From Streptomyces sp. NBC_00249 (GTDB lineage: Bacteria > Actinomycetota > Actinomycetes > Streptomycetales > Streptomycetaceae), in contig NZ_JAPEMV010000012.1 in assembly GCF_026342355.1 (NCBI RefSeq), positions 62,001-126,000 of the forward strand: 64,000 nt of DNA, read 5' to 3'. Below the pieces are notes generated by a model, which was not told the DNA's origin, searched no databases, and saw only the letters and a program-made list of their open reading frames with translations. A program made the translations under genes and the position numbers. Shown one piece after another: positions 17,832 to 25,867 of the stretch. How positions within the stretch are numbered: position 1 is the stretch's first letter; every line of letters starts with the position of its first letter.

Positions 17832-18817
17832 TGGGCGCTCACACACCGCAGCGCGTCCTGGTCACCGGCGGTACCGGGTTCGTCGGCCACCACCTGGTCG
17901 AGCGGCTGCGCGACCGGGGGGACGAGGTGACCGTCTTCGACGCGGTGGCCCCGCGGGGCGCGGCGCTGTCCGGGGTGCGGTTCGTCGAGGGCGACCTGCG
18001 CGACGGGGCGGCGCTCGCGCGGGCCGCGCGCGGCGCGGAGGTGATCCACCACCTGGCGGCGGTGGTCGGCGTCGACCAGTACCTCGCCCGGCCGCTCGAC
18101 GTCATCGACATCAACTTCTCGGGCACCCGCAACGTCCTGGACGTGGCCGTGCGGGCGGGCGCGAAGGTGGTGCTCGCCTCCACCAGCGAGGTGTTCGGCA
18201 AGAATCCGGCGGTGCCGTGGCCGGAGGACGGCGACCGGGTCCTCGGCCCGACCGCCTCCGACCGGTGGTCGTACGCGTCGAGCAAGGCGCTGGCCGAGCA
18301 CCTGACGTTCGCCTTCGTACGCCAGCACGGTCTGGCGGCGACGATCGTGCGCTACTTCAACGTCTACGGGCCGCGCCAGCGTCCGGCGTACGTGGTGAGC
18401 CGCTCGGTGCACCGCGCCCTGAACGGCCGCCCGCTGGTGGTGTACGACGGGGGCCGGCAGACGCGCTGCTTCACCTTCGTCGACGACGCGGTGGCCGGGA
18501 CGCTCCGGGCGGCGGACGAGCCGGCCGCGGCCGGTGAGGCGTTCAACATCGGCAGCATGGTGGAGACGGCCGTGGGCACGGTGGTCGGCCTCGTCGCCGA
18601 GCTGACCGGTACGACGTCCGTGGTGGACGTCGACACCGCCACCGCGCTCGGCGCGTCCTACGAGGACCTCGGGCGCCGGGTACCGGACAACGCCAAGGCG
18701 GGCCGGATCCTCGGCTGGCGGCCGCGGACCTCCCTGCGGGACGGGCTGGTCAAGACGATCGAGTGGGCGCGGGCCGACGACCGGTGGCTGGCGCTGCCGG
18801 ACAGCGGCGCCGCATGA
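17831..18817 (+). CDS. NAD-dependent UDP-glucuronate decarboxylase / NDP-sugar epimerase
   Basis: A 328-residue extended SDR. TGGTGFVGHHL is the NAD motif; STSEVFGKNP supplies the catalytic Ser and YASSKALAEH the Tyr-x-x-x-Lys pair. The position directly after a UDP-glucose dehydrogenase, and the STSEVFG/ NFSGTRNVLDVA strings, favour UDP-glucuronate decarboxylation (UDP-xylose or its 4-keto intermediate) over simple 4-epimerisation; an epimerase cannot be excluded from sequence alone. Supplies the pentose for C-methylation and transfer by the glycosyltransferase. Confidence 0.85.
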   Translation: MGAHTPQRVLVTGGTGFVGHHLVERLRDRGDEVTVFDAVAPRGAALSGVRFVEGDLRDGAALARAARGAEVIHHLAAVVGVDQYLARPLDVIDINFSGTRNVLDVAVRAGAKVVLASTSEVFGKNPAVPWPEDGDRVLGPTASDRWSYASSKALAEHLTFAFVRQHGLAATIVRYFNVYGPRQRPAYVVSRSVHRALNGRPLVVYDGGRQTRCFTFVDDAVAGTLRAADEPAAAGEAFNIGSMVETAVGTVVGLVAELTGTTSVVDVDTATALGASYEDLGRRVPDNAKAGRILGWRPRTSLRDGLVKTIEWARADDRWLALPDSGAA

Positions 18818-18890
18818 GCGGCCCCGCCCGCCCGGCGCGGGGCGGGCGGCGGCCATCGCGCACGTCCGAAGGTGCGGCGCGGCGCACACG

Positions 18891-18907
18891 GGTGCGAGCG
18901 TCGCACC
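18891..18907. promoter_or_regulatory. Short perfect inverted repeat upstream of the dehydrogenase gene
   Basis: GGTGCGA-GCG-TCGCACC, two 7-base arms around a 3-base centre, about 47 bases before the ATG at 18954. It could be an operator or a small hairpin in the leader; no element of the GAGATG type is present here. Confidence 0.35.
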
Positions 18908-18953
18908 GTGGGCCGCGCCGGGCCCGGTTCCCCGCAGACGAAGGTGGTGTCCG

Positions 18954-19970
18954 ATGAAGGCGATCGTGATCCCGGAGGTGGGCGGGGCGTGGGAGGTCCG
19001 CGAGGTCCCCACGCCGGTCCCCGGCCCCGGTGAGGTGCTGGTCCGGGTGCTGGCCAGCGGGGTGTGCTCGAACGACATCCTGGCCGGCCGGGGCGTGCTC
19101 CCCTTCCCGTCGACCGATCCGGCGGTCCCGGGGCACGAGCCGGTCGGTGAGGTCGTCGAGGTGGGCCCCGGTGTGACGGGCCGGTCGGTCGGTGACCTCG
19201 TCGGCGCCACGTGGATCCGCGGCACCTGCGGCGCGTGCGACTACTGCGCGCGCGAGGAGCCCCTGTCGGCGCGCGCCGCGTTCCTGTGCGCGGCGCCGGT
19301 CTCCACCGGGTTCACGGTGCAGGGCGGTCAGGCCGAGTACCTCGTGGCCAGGGCCTCGGAGACCGTCCGTATCCCCGCCGGGGTCACCCCGGAGCAGGCG
19401 GTGCCGGTGCTGTGCGCCGGCTACACCGCGCTGAGCGCCCTGCGGGCCGCGCGGGTCCTGCCGCACGAGCGGGTCGCGGTGCTCGGCATCGGCGCGCTCG
19501 GCCACCTCGCGTTGCAGTACTCCCGGGCGGCGGGCCACGACACGGTGGCGGTCACCTCGTCCCCGGACAAGCACGGGCTCGCGCGGGAACTCGGCGCGGC
19601 CGCGGTCGTCTCGGACGGGGCCGGCCTGCTCGCGGCGGGCGGCGCGGACGTCGTCCTGGCCACCGGGCGCTCCCACGCCGCCGCGGCCGACGCGATGGCC
19701 GGTCTGCGGCCCGGCGGGCGGCTGGTGCTCGCCGGGATCGACACCGCGGGCGCGTTCACCCTGCCGCCGGGGCTGCCGTTCTTCGGCCTGGGGCAGCGGA
19801 TCCTGGGCGCCAGCCACGACGGGACGCCGATCCTGCGGGACGCGCTCGCGCTGGTCGCCTCCGGCGCGGTACGGCCGCTCGTGGAGGTCTTCGAGAAGGA
19901 ACGGATCGCGGAGGCCGTGGACCGGGTGGACAAGGGCGAGGTCCGGTTCCGCGCGGTCATCCGCTACTGA
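18954..19970 (+). CDS. Zinc-type alcohol dehydrogenase
   Basis: A 338-residue medium-chain dehydrogenase. Catalytic zinc ligands are seen at VCSND (Cys), GHEPVGEV (His-Glu) and VLCAGYTA (Cys); the structural zinc lobe is GTCGACDYC with a fourth Cys about 18 residues later, in FLCAAP, a wider gap than usual. The Rossmann motif is VLGIGALGHLALQ. It would reduce or oxidise an alcohol/ketone with NAD(P). It sits in a run of plus-strand genes after the nucleotide-sugar enzymes, so reduction of a keto-sugar or of a core ketone are reasonable; the true substrate is not visible. Confidence 0.85.
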   Translation: MKAIVIPEVGGAWEVREVPTPVPGPGEVLVRVLASGVCSNDILAGRGVLPFPSTDPAVPGHEPVGEVVEVGPGVTGRSVGDLVGATWIRGTCGACDYCAREEPLSARAAFLCAAPVSTGFTVQGGQAEYLVARASETVRIPAGVTPEQAVPVLCAGYTALSALRAARVLPHERVAVLGIGALGHLALQYSRAAGHDTVAVTSSPDKHGLARELGAAAVVSDGAGLLAAGGADVVLATGRSHAAAADAMAGLRPGGRLVLAGIDTAGAFTLPPGLPFFGLGQRILGASHDGTPILRDALALVASGAVRPLVEVFEKERIAEAVDRVDKGEVRFRAVIRY

Positions 19971-20031
19971 CACATCCGCCGGCACATCCATCGCCCCGGC
20001 GTCGGGCGGGGCAGAACCAGGAGGAACGCGC

Positions 20032-21432
20032 ATGCGCGACCACGTCGGAAACCGCGCGGTCGTTCTCGGGGGGAGCGTGACGGGGAGTCTGGCCGCCCGG
20101 GTGCTCGCCGAGTTCTACCGCGACGTCGTGGTGGTCGACCGGGACACCGTCCTCGGCGTCTCGACCACCCGCAAGGGCACCCCGCACACCCGTCACGCCC
20201 ACGGCCTGCACGCCCGCGGGCAGCTGATCCTGGAGGAGCTGTTCCCCGGCTTCACCGGGGACATGGCGGCCAAGGGCTATCCGGTCGGGGACCTCGGCGA
20301 GATGCGGTGGTACTTCAACGGCCGCCGGCTGCCGTACACGAAGACGGGGCTGGTGTCGGTGACCCCGACCCGGCCGGTCCTGGAGGACGAGATCCGTACG
20401 CGGGTGGCCGCGCTGGGCAACGTCCGCTACCTGGAGCGCCACGACATCCTCGGCCTGGAGTCCACCCCGGACCACGGCCGGGTCACCGGCGCGCGGGTGC
20501 GGCCGCGGGACGGCGCGGGCGCCGGCGAGGAGGTGGTGCTCGACGCGGACCTCGTCGTGGACGCGACCGGCCGCGGTTCGCGGACCCCGGCGTGGCTGGA
20601 GGAGATGGGCTACGAGCGGCCCGCCGAGGACCGGGTGCGGATCGGGCTCGCGTACACGACCCGCTTCTACCACCGCGTGCCCGGCTCGTTCGAGGACACC
20701 TGGTCGATCAACCCGGTCGCCTCCCCCGCCCATCCGCGCGGTGCGTTCTTCGGCCTGTCGACCGATGACATGTGCATCGTGTCGCTCACCGGCATCCTCG
20801 GCGACCACCCGCCGACCGACCCCGAGGGGTTCCTGGAGTTCGCCCGGTCGCTTCCGGTGCCGGACGTGTACGAGGGCATCAAGGACGCCGAGCCGATCGA
20901 CGACGCGACCTCCTTCGGGTTCCCGGCCAGCGTCCGGCGCCGCTACGAGCGGCTGCGCGCCTTCCCGGCCGGCCTGGCCGTGCTCGGCGACGCGGTGTGC
21001 AGCTTCAACCCCGTGTACGGGCAGGGCATGAGCGTGGCGGCCTGGGAGGTCATGACGCTCCGCGAGCACCTGCGCGGGGGGCGGTTCGACCCGGGGACGT
21101 ACCTGAAGGCGCTCGGCAAGGTCGTGGACAACCCGTGGGAGGTCTCCGCGGGCGGTGACCTGGCTTTCCCGGGGGTCGAGGGCAGGCGCACGTTCAAGGT
21201 CACCATGGGCAACGCCTATGTGGGCCGGGTGCAGTACGCGGCCGCGAAGGACCCCGAGGTCGCCAAGGGGTTCATGCGGGTCGCCGGGCTCATCGACCCG
21301 CCGGCCGCGCTGATGAAGCCGTGGATGATGGCCCGCGTCCTGCGGGCCTCCCGCGACATGCCGGCTCCGGGCGGCGGCGTGCCCGCCCCCGCGCCCGGGC
21401 CCTCCGACAGCACACTCCCCGACGCCGCGTAG
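20032..21432 (+). CDS. FAD-dependent monooxygenase/epoxidase (PHBH-like)
   Basis: A 466-residue flavoprotein. N-terminal FAD motif AVVLGGSVTGSLAARVLAEF is a GxGxxG variant with Ser-Val at the centre, GRGSR supports the NADPH/flavin loop, and AVLGDAVCSFNPVYGQGMSVA is the second FAD motif with the conserved GD. The segment KGTPHTRHAHGLHARG is typical of a squalene-epoxidase-like subgroup found in actinomycete clusters. It could hydroxylate or epoxidise the enediyne core or a precursor. Start ATG 20032 follows AGGAGG. The extended Pro/Ala-rich tail has no family counterpart. Confidence 0.85.
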   Translation: MRDHVGNRAVVLGGSVTGSLAARVLAEFYRDVVVVDRDTVLGVSTTRKGTPHTRHAHGLHARGQLILEELFPGFTGDMAAKGYPVGDLGEMRWYFNGRRLPYTKTGLVSVTPTRPVLEDEIRTRVAALGNVRYLERHDILGLESTPDHGRVTGARVRPRDGAGAGEEVVLDADLVVDATGRGSRTPAWLEEMGYERPAEDRVRIGLAYTTRFYHRVPGSFEDTWSINPVASPAHPRGAFFGLSTDDMCIVSLTGILGDHPPTDPEGFLEFARSLPVPDVYEGIKDAEPIDDATSFGFPASVRRRYERLRAFPAGLAVLGDAVCSFNPVYGQGMSVAAWEVMTLREHLRGGRFDPGTYLKALGKVVDNPWEVSAGGDLAFPGVEGRRTFKVTMGNAYVGRVQYAAAKDPEVAKGFMRVAGLIDPPAALMKPWMMARVLRASRDMPAPGGGVPAPAPGPSDSTLPDAA

Positions 21433-21463
21433 TCCACGCGGACCAGCAGAGAAGGAGATCACT

Positions 21464-22582
21464 GTGGCGAACGAGGACCGCGCGATACTCGCGGCGAAGG
21501 GCAGCGGGCTGCACTACCGCGGGGTCGCCTACGACGTCGGTTCGAACCACCAGACCGGTCAGGGCGCCCTGTCGCGCATGGTGTGGAGCGACGAGCTGAT
21601 GCGGTCGGAGATCGACCTGGTGGCCGACGAGCTCAACGCGAACTCGATCACGATCTACGGCACCGCCCTCGACCGGGTCGAGGCGGCGGTGGCGTACGCG
21701 ATCGGCCGCGGCCTGCACGTGTGGCTGCAGCCCCGGCTCATGGACGGCGCCCAGCCGGACGTACTGGACTTCATCGGCGAGGTCGGCACGCTGGCCGAGT
21801 CGTTCCGCCGGCAGGGCGGCGACATCCACCTGAGCATCGGCTGCACGCACTCGATCCAGACCGAGGGCATCATGCCGGGCGAGTTCTACCACAACCGCAT
21901 GGGCAACGCCTTCCCCGACGCCGACCACCACTTCCTGAAGCCGGTCGGCCCCATCGACCAGGAGGACGTCGCGCTCAAGCTCAACGCCTTCCTCGCGAAG
22001 GCGGCGGACGTCGGGCGGGCGGCGTTCAAGGGCGGGATCACCTACTCCGGCGGCCCGTTCGAGGACGTCGACTGGTCGGTGGTCGACTACATCGGCCTGG
22101 TCGAGTACTTCTACCCGCACCCGTCGCGGGAGGCGTACGCCAAGGAGCTGGGCGCGTACTTCAAGTGGGGCAAGCCCGTCATGATCTCGGAGTACGGGTC
22201 GTTCACGTACAAGGACAGCCACACCAAGGGGCTGCTGGGCTTCGACATCGTCGACCGTACGGTGGAGCCGCCGACGGTGTTCCCCGGTTTCGTCCGCGAC
22301 GAGCAGGCCCAGGCCGACTTCCACCTGGATTCGCTGCGCCTCTTCGACGAGCTGGGCATGCACAGCGTCGCGGTGACCGAGCTGGTCCACCCGACGCACC
22401 CGCACTCGGCGGACCCGAAGTACGACCTGGACACCGCCTCGATGACGATCACGAAGTCGATCCGCGAGGACTACTTCGACAACCTGTCGCCGTACCGGGC
22501 CGAGCCGAAGGAGTCCTTCCGGGCCATCGCCCGCTACTACGGCGCGGTGGCCGAGCGGGAGCGCGGCCGGACCGCGGCCTGA
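21464..22582 (+). CDS. TIM-barrel glycoside-hydrolase-like protein of unknown role
   Basis: A 372-residue protein starting at GTG 21464 (GAAGGAGAT before it). Alternating segments such as NSITIYGTALDRVEAAV, LHVWLQPRL, FKGGITYSGG, VDYIGLVEYF and VMISEYGSF fit an eight-stranded barrel; the Glu in ISEYG sits where retaining glycosidases place the nucleophile. In many actinomycetes such proteins are labelled 'abortive infection', a name I do not think is supported. No signal peptide. A terminator follows. In this cluster it may process a sugar or be a resistance factor; neither is shown. Confidence 0.6.
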   Translation: MANEDRAILAAKGSGLHYRGVAYDVGSNHQTGQGALSRMVWSDELMRSEIDLVADELNANSITIYGTALDRVEAAVAYAIGRGLHVWLQPRLMDGAQPDVLDFIGEVGTLAESFRRQGGDIHLSIGCTHSIQTEGIMPGEFYHNRMGNAFPDADHHFLKPVGPIDQEDVALKLNAFLAKAADVGRAAFKGGITYSGGPFEDVDWSVVDYIGLVEYFYPHPSREAYAKELGAYFKWGKPVMISEYGSFTYKDSHTKGLLGFDIVDRTVEPPTVFPGFVRDEQAQADFHLDSLRLFDELGMHSVAVTELVHPTHPHSADPKYDLDTASMTITKSIREDYFDNLSPYRAEPKESFRAIARYYGAVAERERGRTAA

Positions 22583-22604
22583 CGCGCGGGGCACTGCACG
22601 GCGG

Positions 22605-22640
22605 AGGCCGCCGTCCGGGTGGGGACCCGGGCGGCGGCCT
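22605..22640. terminator. Bidirectional hairpin terminator
   Basis: A 16-bp stem (22605-22620 with 22625-22640, one mismatch) closed by a GGGG loop, between the converging barrel-protein and thiol peroxidase genes. Confidence 0.75.
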
Positions 22641-22668
22641 TCGTCGTACGGCCGGCGGGAAGCGGCGG

Positions 22669-23226
22669 TCAGGCGGCGCGGGCGGCGGACCGGCGCGCGT
22701 CCTCGGCGGTGCGGGCCGCGGCCAGGGCGGCGTCGTAGTCCGGGTGCCGGCCGACCTCCGGGACGTACTCGGCGTGGACGACCGTGTCGGCGGCGTCCAC
22801 CACGAACACCGCGCGGGCCAGCAGCCGGAACTCCTTGATCACCACACCGTAGGCGAGGCCGAAGGAGAGGTCGCGGTGGTCGGAGACGGTCCGTACGCGC
22901 GCGGTGCCCGCCGCGCCGCACCAACGGGCCTGAGCGAAGGGCAGGTCCACCGACACGGTGAGCACGGTGGCCCCGTCCAGTTCGGCGAGGGCCTCGTCGA
23001 AGCGGCGGGTCTGCAGGTCGCACACGGGCGTCTCCAGCGACGGGACGACCGAGATCACCCGTGTGGTGCCGCTCAGCGAGGAGAACCGGACGGGTGCCAT
23101 GTCGTTGCCGAGCACGGTGAAGTCCGGGGCCCGCCCGCCGGCGGCGATCTCGGGTCCGAGCAGGGTCACCGGGTTCCCGCGGAACGTGGTGACCCCGGTG
23201 CGTTCGGTGCGTTCGGTGCTGGTCAT
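22669..23226 (-). CDS. tpx: Thiol peroxidase (atypical 2-Cys peroxiredoxin, Tpx)
   Basis: A 185-residue peroxiredoxin. The peroxidatic Cys lies in SLETPVCDLQTRRF and the resolving Cys in ARWCGAAGTARV, the two-Cys arrangement of Tpx; N-terminal TFRGNPVTLLG is also a Tpx signature. It reduces peroxides with thioredoxin. Usual Tpx has T-G-V before the first Cys and F-C-G at the second; here T-P-V and W-C-G, so it is a diverged member. Inside an enediyne cluster it may protect against oxidants, or may have been recruited for a redox step. The tail is Ala/Arg rich. Confidence 0.85.
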   Translation of the reverse strand: MTSTERTERTGVTTFRGNPVTLLGPEIAAGGRAPDFTVLGNDMAPVRFSSLSGTTRVISVVPSLETPVCDLQTRRFDEALAELDGATVLTVSVDLPFAQARWCGAAGTARVRTVSDHRDLSFGLAYGVVIKEFRLLARAVFVVDAADTVVHAEYVPEVGRHPDYDAALAAARTAEDARRSAARAA

Positions 23227-23263
23227 GTTCTCCCCCTCGACGGGTGCGGTCGCGTCCTCATGG

Positions 23264-24502
23264 TCAGCCGATCACCCGGGGCTCCGGGAGCGGGACGACG
23301 AACTTCCCCCGGAACCCCTCCTCCCGCAGCCGGGCCATCAGCTCGTCGGCGATGTGCCAGGACAGCAGCAGGGCGTATGCGGGCTGGTCGGGGCCGCACA
23401 GCCGCTCCTGGTGGACGATCGGGATGTGCGTGCCCGGGGACAGTTTGCCGATCTTGCGCGGGCTGATCTCCGAGATGAACTCGATGTCGGCGGGGCCCAG
23501 TGCGCAGTAGGTCAGCAGGGTCACCGCCCGCGCCGGGGAGGAGGCGGCCGCGATCCGCGAACCGTCGCGCCTCAGCTCCTGGAGCAGGCCGCGGAGCCGG
23601 TCGCGGTGTTCCTCCACCCGGGCGGCGAAGGTCCGGTAGGTCGACTCCTCGGTGAGGGCGAGGGTGTCCTCGTAGCGGCGCAGTTCCTCGACGGAGGCGT
23701 CCACGTCGCGAGCGCCCTCGAAGCCGGCGTACACGCGGACCGACCCGCCGTGGGTGTCGATCCGTTCGATGCGGAAGACCTCCAGTCCGTGCCGTTCGAA
23801 GCTCGCCTGGAGCGACGTCAGCGCGTAGTAGCGGGAGTGCTCGTGGTACGCGAAGTCGTACTGCAGGCCCTGGAGCAGGTCCGGCAGGTAGTGGGATTCC
23901 GACACGAACATCCCGTGGGGGCTCATGAGGGTGCTCACCCCGCGCAGGAAGTCGTGCAGGTCCGTGATGTGGGCGAAGGTGTTCAGTGCCACGACGACGT
24001 CCGCCGGTCCGCCCTCGGCGACCATGCGCGCGGCGACGTCCGCGCTGAAGTAGTCCTTGACGACCGGTGACCCGGCGGGCGACCGCGTGCCGTTCGGGTC
24101 GACGCCGAGGACCTCGAACCCGCGCCCGGCCAGTTCGTCCAGCAGGCTGCCGTCGTTGCTGCCGATCTCGACGACGGAGCGGCGCGGTGACGTCGCGCCC
24201 GGGCCGGCGCCGTGCTGCTCCGCCAGTTCGTCCGCGAGTCCGCGCAGATGCCTGCGGTACCCGCCGGTCAGGCCGGCGATGTGGTGGTAGTCCCCCGAGA
24301 AGAGGATGCGTTCGCTGACCGGCTCCATGATCTGGACCAGGCCGCAGTTCGGGCAGAACCCGAGGTCGAGCGGCCAGGTCTGTTCGTTCTCCGCTTCCGC
24401 CTCGTCGTCCAGGAAGAGACAGGCGGGCTGCATGCCGAGCGGCAAGAACTCGCTGACCACGACGTCTTCGCACGTCTGGCAGAGCGTTTTACCGTCACTC
24501 AC
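23264..24502 (-). CDS. NDP-sugar C-methyltransferase (zinc-binding, TylCIII-like)
   Basis: A 412-residue enzyme with the three parts of this family: an N-terminal zinc domain (CQTCEDV about residue 8 and GFCPNCGLVQ about residue 50), a central SAM-binding Rossmann domain (VVEIGSNDGSLLDEL), and a C-terminal domain with HIPIVHQERL. Such enzymes C-methylate keto-sugar nucleotides at C3. GTG 24502 was chosen because GAGGAG lies six bases before it and the family alignment starts there. Divergent from the aldo/keto reductase. With the UDP-pentose genes it points to a branched, C-methylated pentose, like madurosamine-type sugars. Confidence 0.9.
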   Translation of the reverse strand: MSDGKTLCQTCEDVVVSEFLPLGMQPACLFLDDEAEAENEQTWPLDLGFCPNCGLVQIMEPVSERILFSGDYHHIAGLTGGYRRHLRGLADELAEQHGAGPGATSPRRSVVEIGSNDGSLLDELAGRGFEVLGVDPNGTRSPAGSPVVKDYFSADVAARMVAEGGPADVVVALNTFAHITDLHDFLRGVSTLMSPHGMFVSESHYLPDLLQGLQYDFAYHEHSRYYALTSLQASFERHGLEVFRIERIDTHGGSVRVYAGFEGARDVDASVEELRRYEDTLALTEESTYRTFAARVEEHRDRLRGLLQELRRDGSRIAAASSPARAVTLLTYCALGPADIEFISEISPRKIGKLSPGTHIPIVHQERLCGPDQPAYALLLSWHIADELMARLREEGFRGKFVVPLPEPRVIG

Positions 24503-24543
24503 GGATGGCTCCTCACGCTGACCGGCTGATGCACAGGCCTGCG

Positions 24544-24585
24544 ATTGTCCGGGGCGGGACCGGGCGGGGGCATCTCCCCGATTGC
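24544..24585 (-). promoter_or_regulatory. Cluster promoter element, site 6 (C-methyltransferase)
   Basis: Minus strand: GCAAT (24585-24581), CGGG, GAGATG (24576-24571), 21 bases, GACAAT (24549-24544), about 41 bases from the GTG start. Back-to-back with the element at 24603. Confidence 0.7.
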
Positions 24586-24602
24586 CTCGTGCGGGGCGCT
24601 GT

Positions 24603-24644
24603 GCACGCACGGAGATGCGGCCGCCCGGGGGCCCGCCCGACACT
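24603..24644 (+). promoter_or_regulatory. Cluster promoter element, site 2 (aldo/keto reductase)
   Basis: GCACG (24603-24607), CACG, GAGATG (24612-24617), 21 bases, GACACT (24639-24644), 37 bases before the ATG at 24682, the same distance as at the O-methyltransferase promoter. Confidence 0.75.
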
Positions 24645-24681
24645 GGCCCGGGGGACGGACCAGCAGTGTGGGGAGGGCCGC

Positions 24682-25680
24682 ATGAGCCGCGTGGACCGGC
24701 AGGTGCCGTTCGGCCGTACCGGGCTGAGGGTGGGGCGGCTGGCCGTCGGCACCGTGAACTTCGGCGGGCGCACCGACGAGCGCGAGGCGCGCCGCATCCT
24801 CGACGGGGCGCTGGCGTCGGGGATGAACCTGGTCGACACCGCCGACATGTACGGGTGGCGGGTGCACCGGGGGTACACCGAGGAGCTGATCGGGCGGTGG
24901 CTGGCCGGCTCGCCGCGCCGTCGTGACGAGGTCGTCGTCGCGACGAAGGTCGGTGAGCCGATGGGTGACGGCCCGGACGACCGGGGGCTGTCCGCCCGCC
25001 ACATCGTCCGGGGCTGCGAGGCGTCGCTGCGCCGGCTCGGCACCGACCGGATCGACCTCTACCAGATGCACCGCTACGACCCGGACGTGCCCTGGGACGT
25101 GGTGTGGCAGGCCATGGACCAGCTGATCACCCAGGGCAAGGTGCGCCACGTCGGGTCGTCGAACTTCGCGGGGTGGAACATCGCCGACGCCCAGCACGCG
25201 GCCCGTCGGCGCGCCATGGCCGGGCTGGTCTCCGAGCAGTGCGCGTACAACCTGCTGACCCGCCACCCCGAGCTGGAGATCCTGCCCGCCGCCCGGGCGC
25301 ACGGCCTCGCCGTCCTGGTGTGGGCGCCGCTGTACGGGGGGCTGCTGAGCGGGGCGCTGCGCAAGGCGCGGGAGGGGACGGCGGCGAAGTCGGCGCAGGG
25401 GCGGGCGGTGGCGGCGCTGCCCGCGCACCGGGCCGCGGTCGAACGGTACGAGGCGCTGTGCGCAGGGCTGGGCCGGGAGCCGGCGGAGGTCGGGCTGGCC
25501 TGGCTGCTGGCGCGGCCGGACGCGCCGGTCCCGGTGATCGGGCCGCGCACCGTGGGGCAGTTGGAGAGCGCCCTGCGCGCCCTGGACGCGCGGCTGTCGC
25601 CGGAGGAGCTCCGGGCGCTGGAGGAGATCTTCCCGCCGGTGGGTCACGGCGGCCCGGCGCCGCGCGCGTGGATCGACTGA
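24682..25680 (+). CDS. Aldo/keto reductase (NDP-sugar 2,3-enoyl/keto reductase type)
   Basis: A 332-residue AKR. The catalytic tetrad is recognisable: Asp in NLVDTADMYG with the Tyr four residues on, Lys in VVVATKVGEP, and His in LYQMHRYD. The NADPH-binding C-terminal loop is PVIGPRTVGQLESAL. N-terminal FGRTGLRVGRLAVGTVNFGG is the subgroup that includes NDP-hexose reductases of antibiotic sugar pathways. Expressed divergently from the C-methyltransferase under a matching promoter element, it probably acts on the same keto-sugar. ATG 24682 follows GGGAGGG. Confidence 0.85.
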   Translation: MSRVDRQVPFGRTGLRVGRLAVGTVNFGGRTDEREARRILDGALASGMNLVDTADMYGWRVHRGYTEELIGRWLAGSPRRRDEVVVATKVGEPMGDGPDDRGLSARHIVRGCEASLRRLGTDRIDLYQMHRYDPDVPWDVVWQAMDQLITQGKVRHVGSSNFAGWNIADAQHAARRRAMAGLVSEQCAYNLLTRHPELEILPAARAHGLAVLVWAPLYGGLLSGALRKAREGTAAKSAQGRAVAALPAHRAAVERYEALCAGLGREPAEVGLAWLLARPDAPVPVIGPRTVGQLESALRALDARLSPEELRALEEIFPPVGHGGPAPRAWID

Positions 25681-25736
25681 GGCGGTAGGCGGGTAGGCGG
25701 CAGGCGGTGGTTTCCGGCCGCCGGTGCCCGAGGTGC

Positions 25737-25778
25737 GCACGAGCGGAGATGCCCTGTGGCCCGCCGTGACCGGACGAT
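25737..25778 (+). promoter_or_regulatory. Cluster promoter element, site 3 (acyltransferase)
   Basis: GCACG (25737-25741), AGCG, GAGATG (25746-25751), 21 bases, GACGAT (25773-25778). It is 89 bases from the acyltransferase ATG, the longest leader of the eight. Confidence 0.65.
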
Positions 25779-25867
25779 GCGGCGGTCTTCACCCTTCCGC
25801 CCCCGGTCGGGTCGTGTTCCGGCCATGGGGAACTCCCAGCGACACTGGAACGGACGGATCGATCGCC

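Noticed and set aside
21464..22582. Phage abortive-infection protein, as relatives are often labelled
   Set aside because: The sequence shows a TIM-barrel hydrolase pattern and no known Abi domain; there is no defence-gene context.
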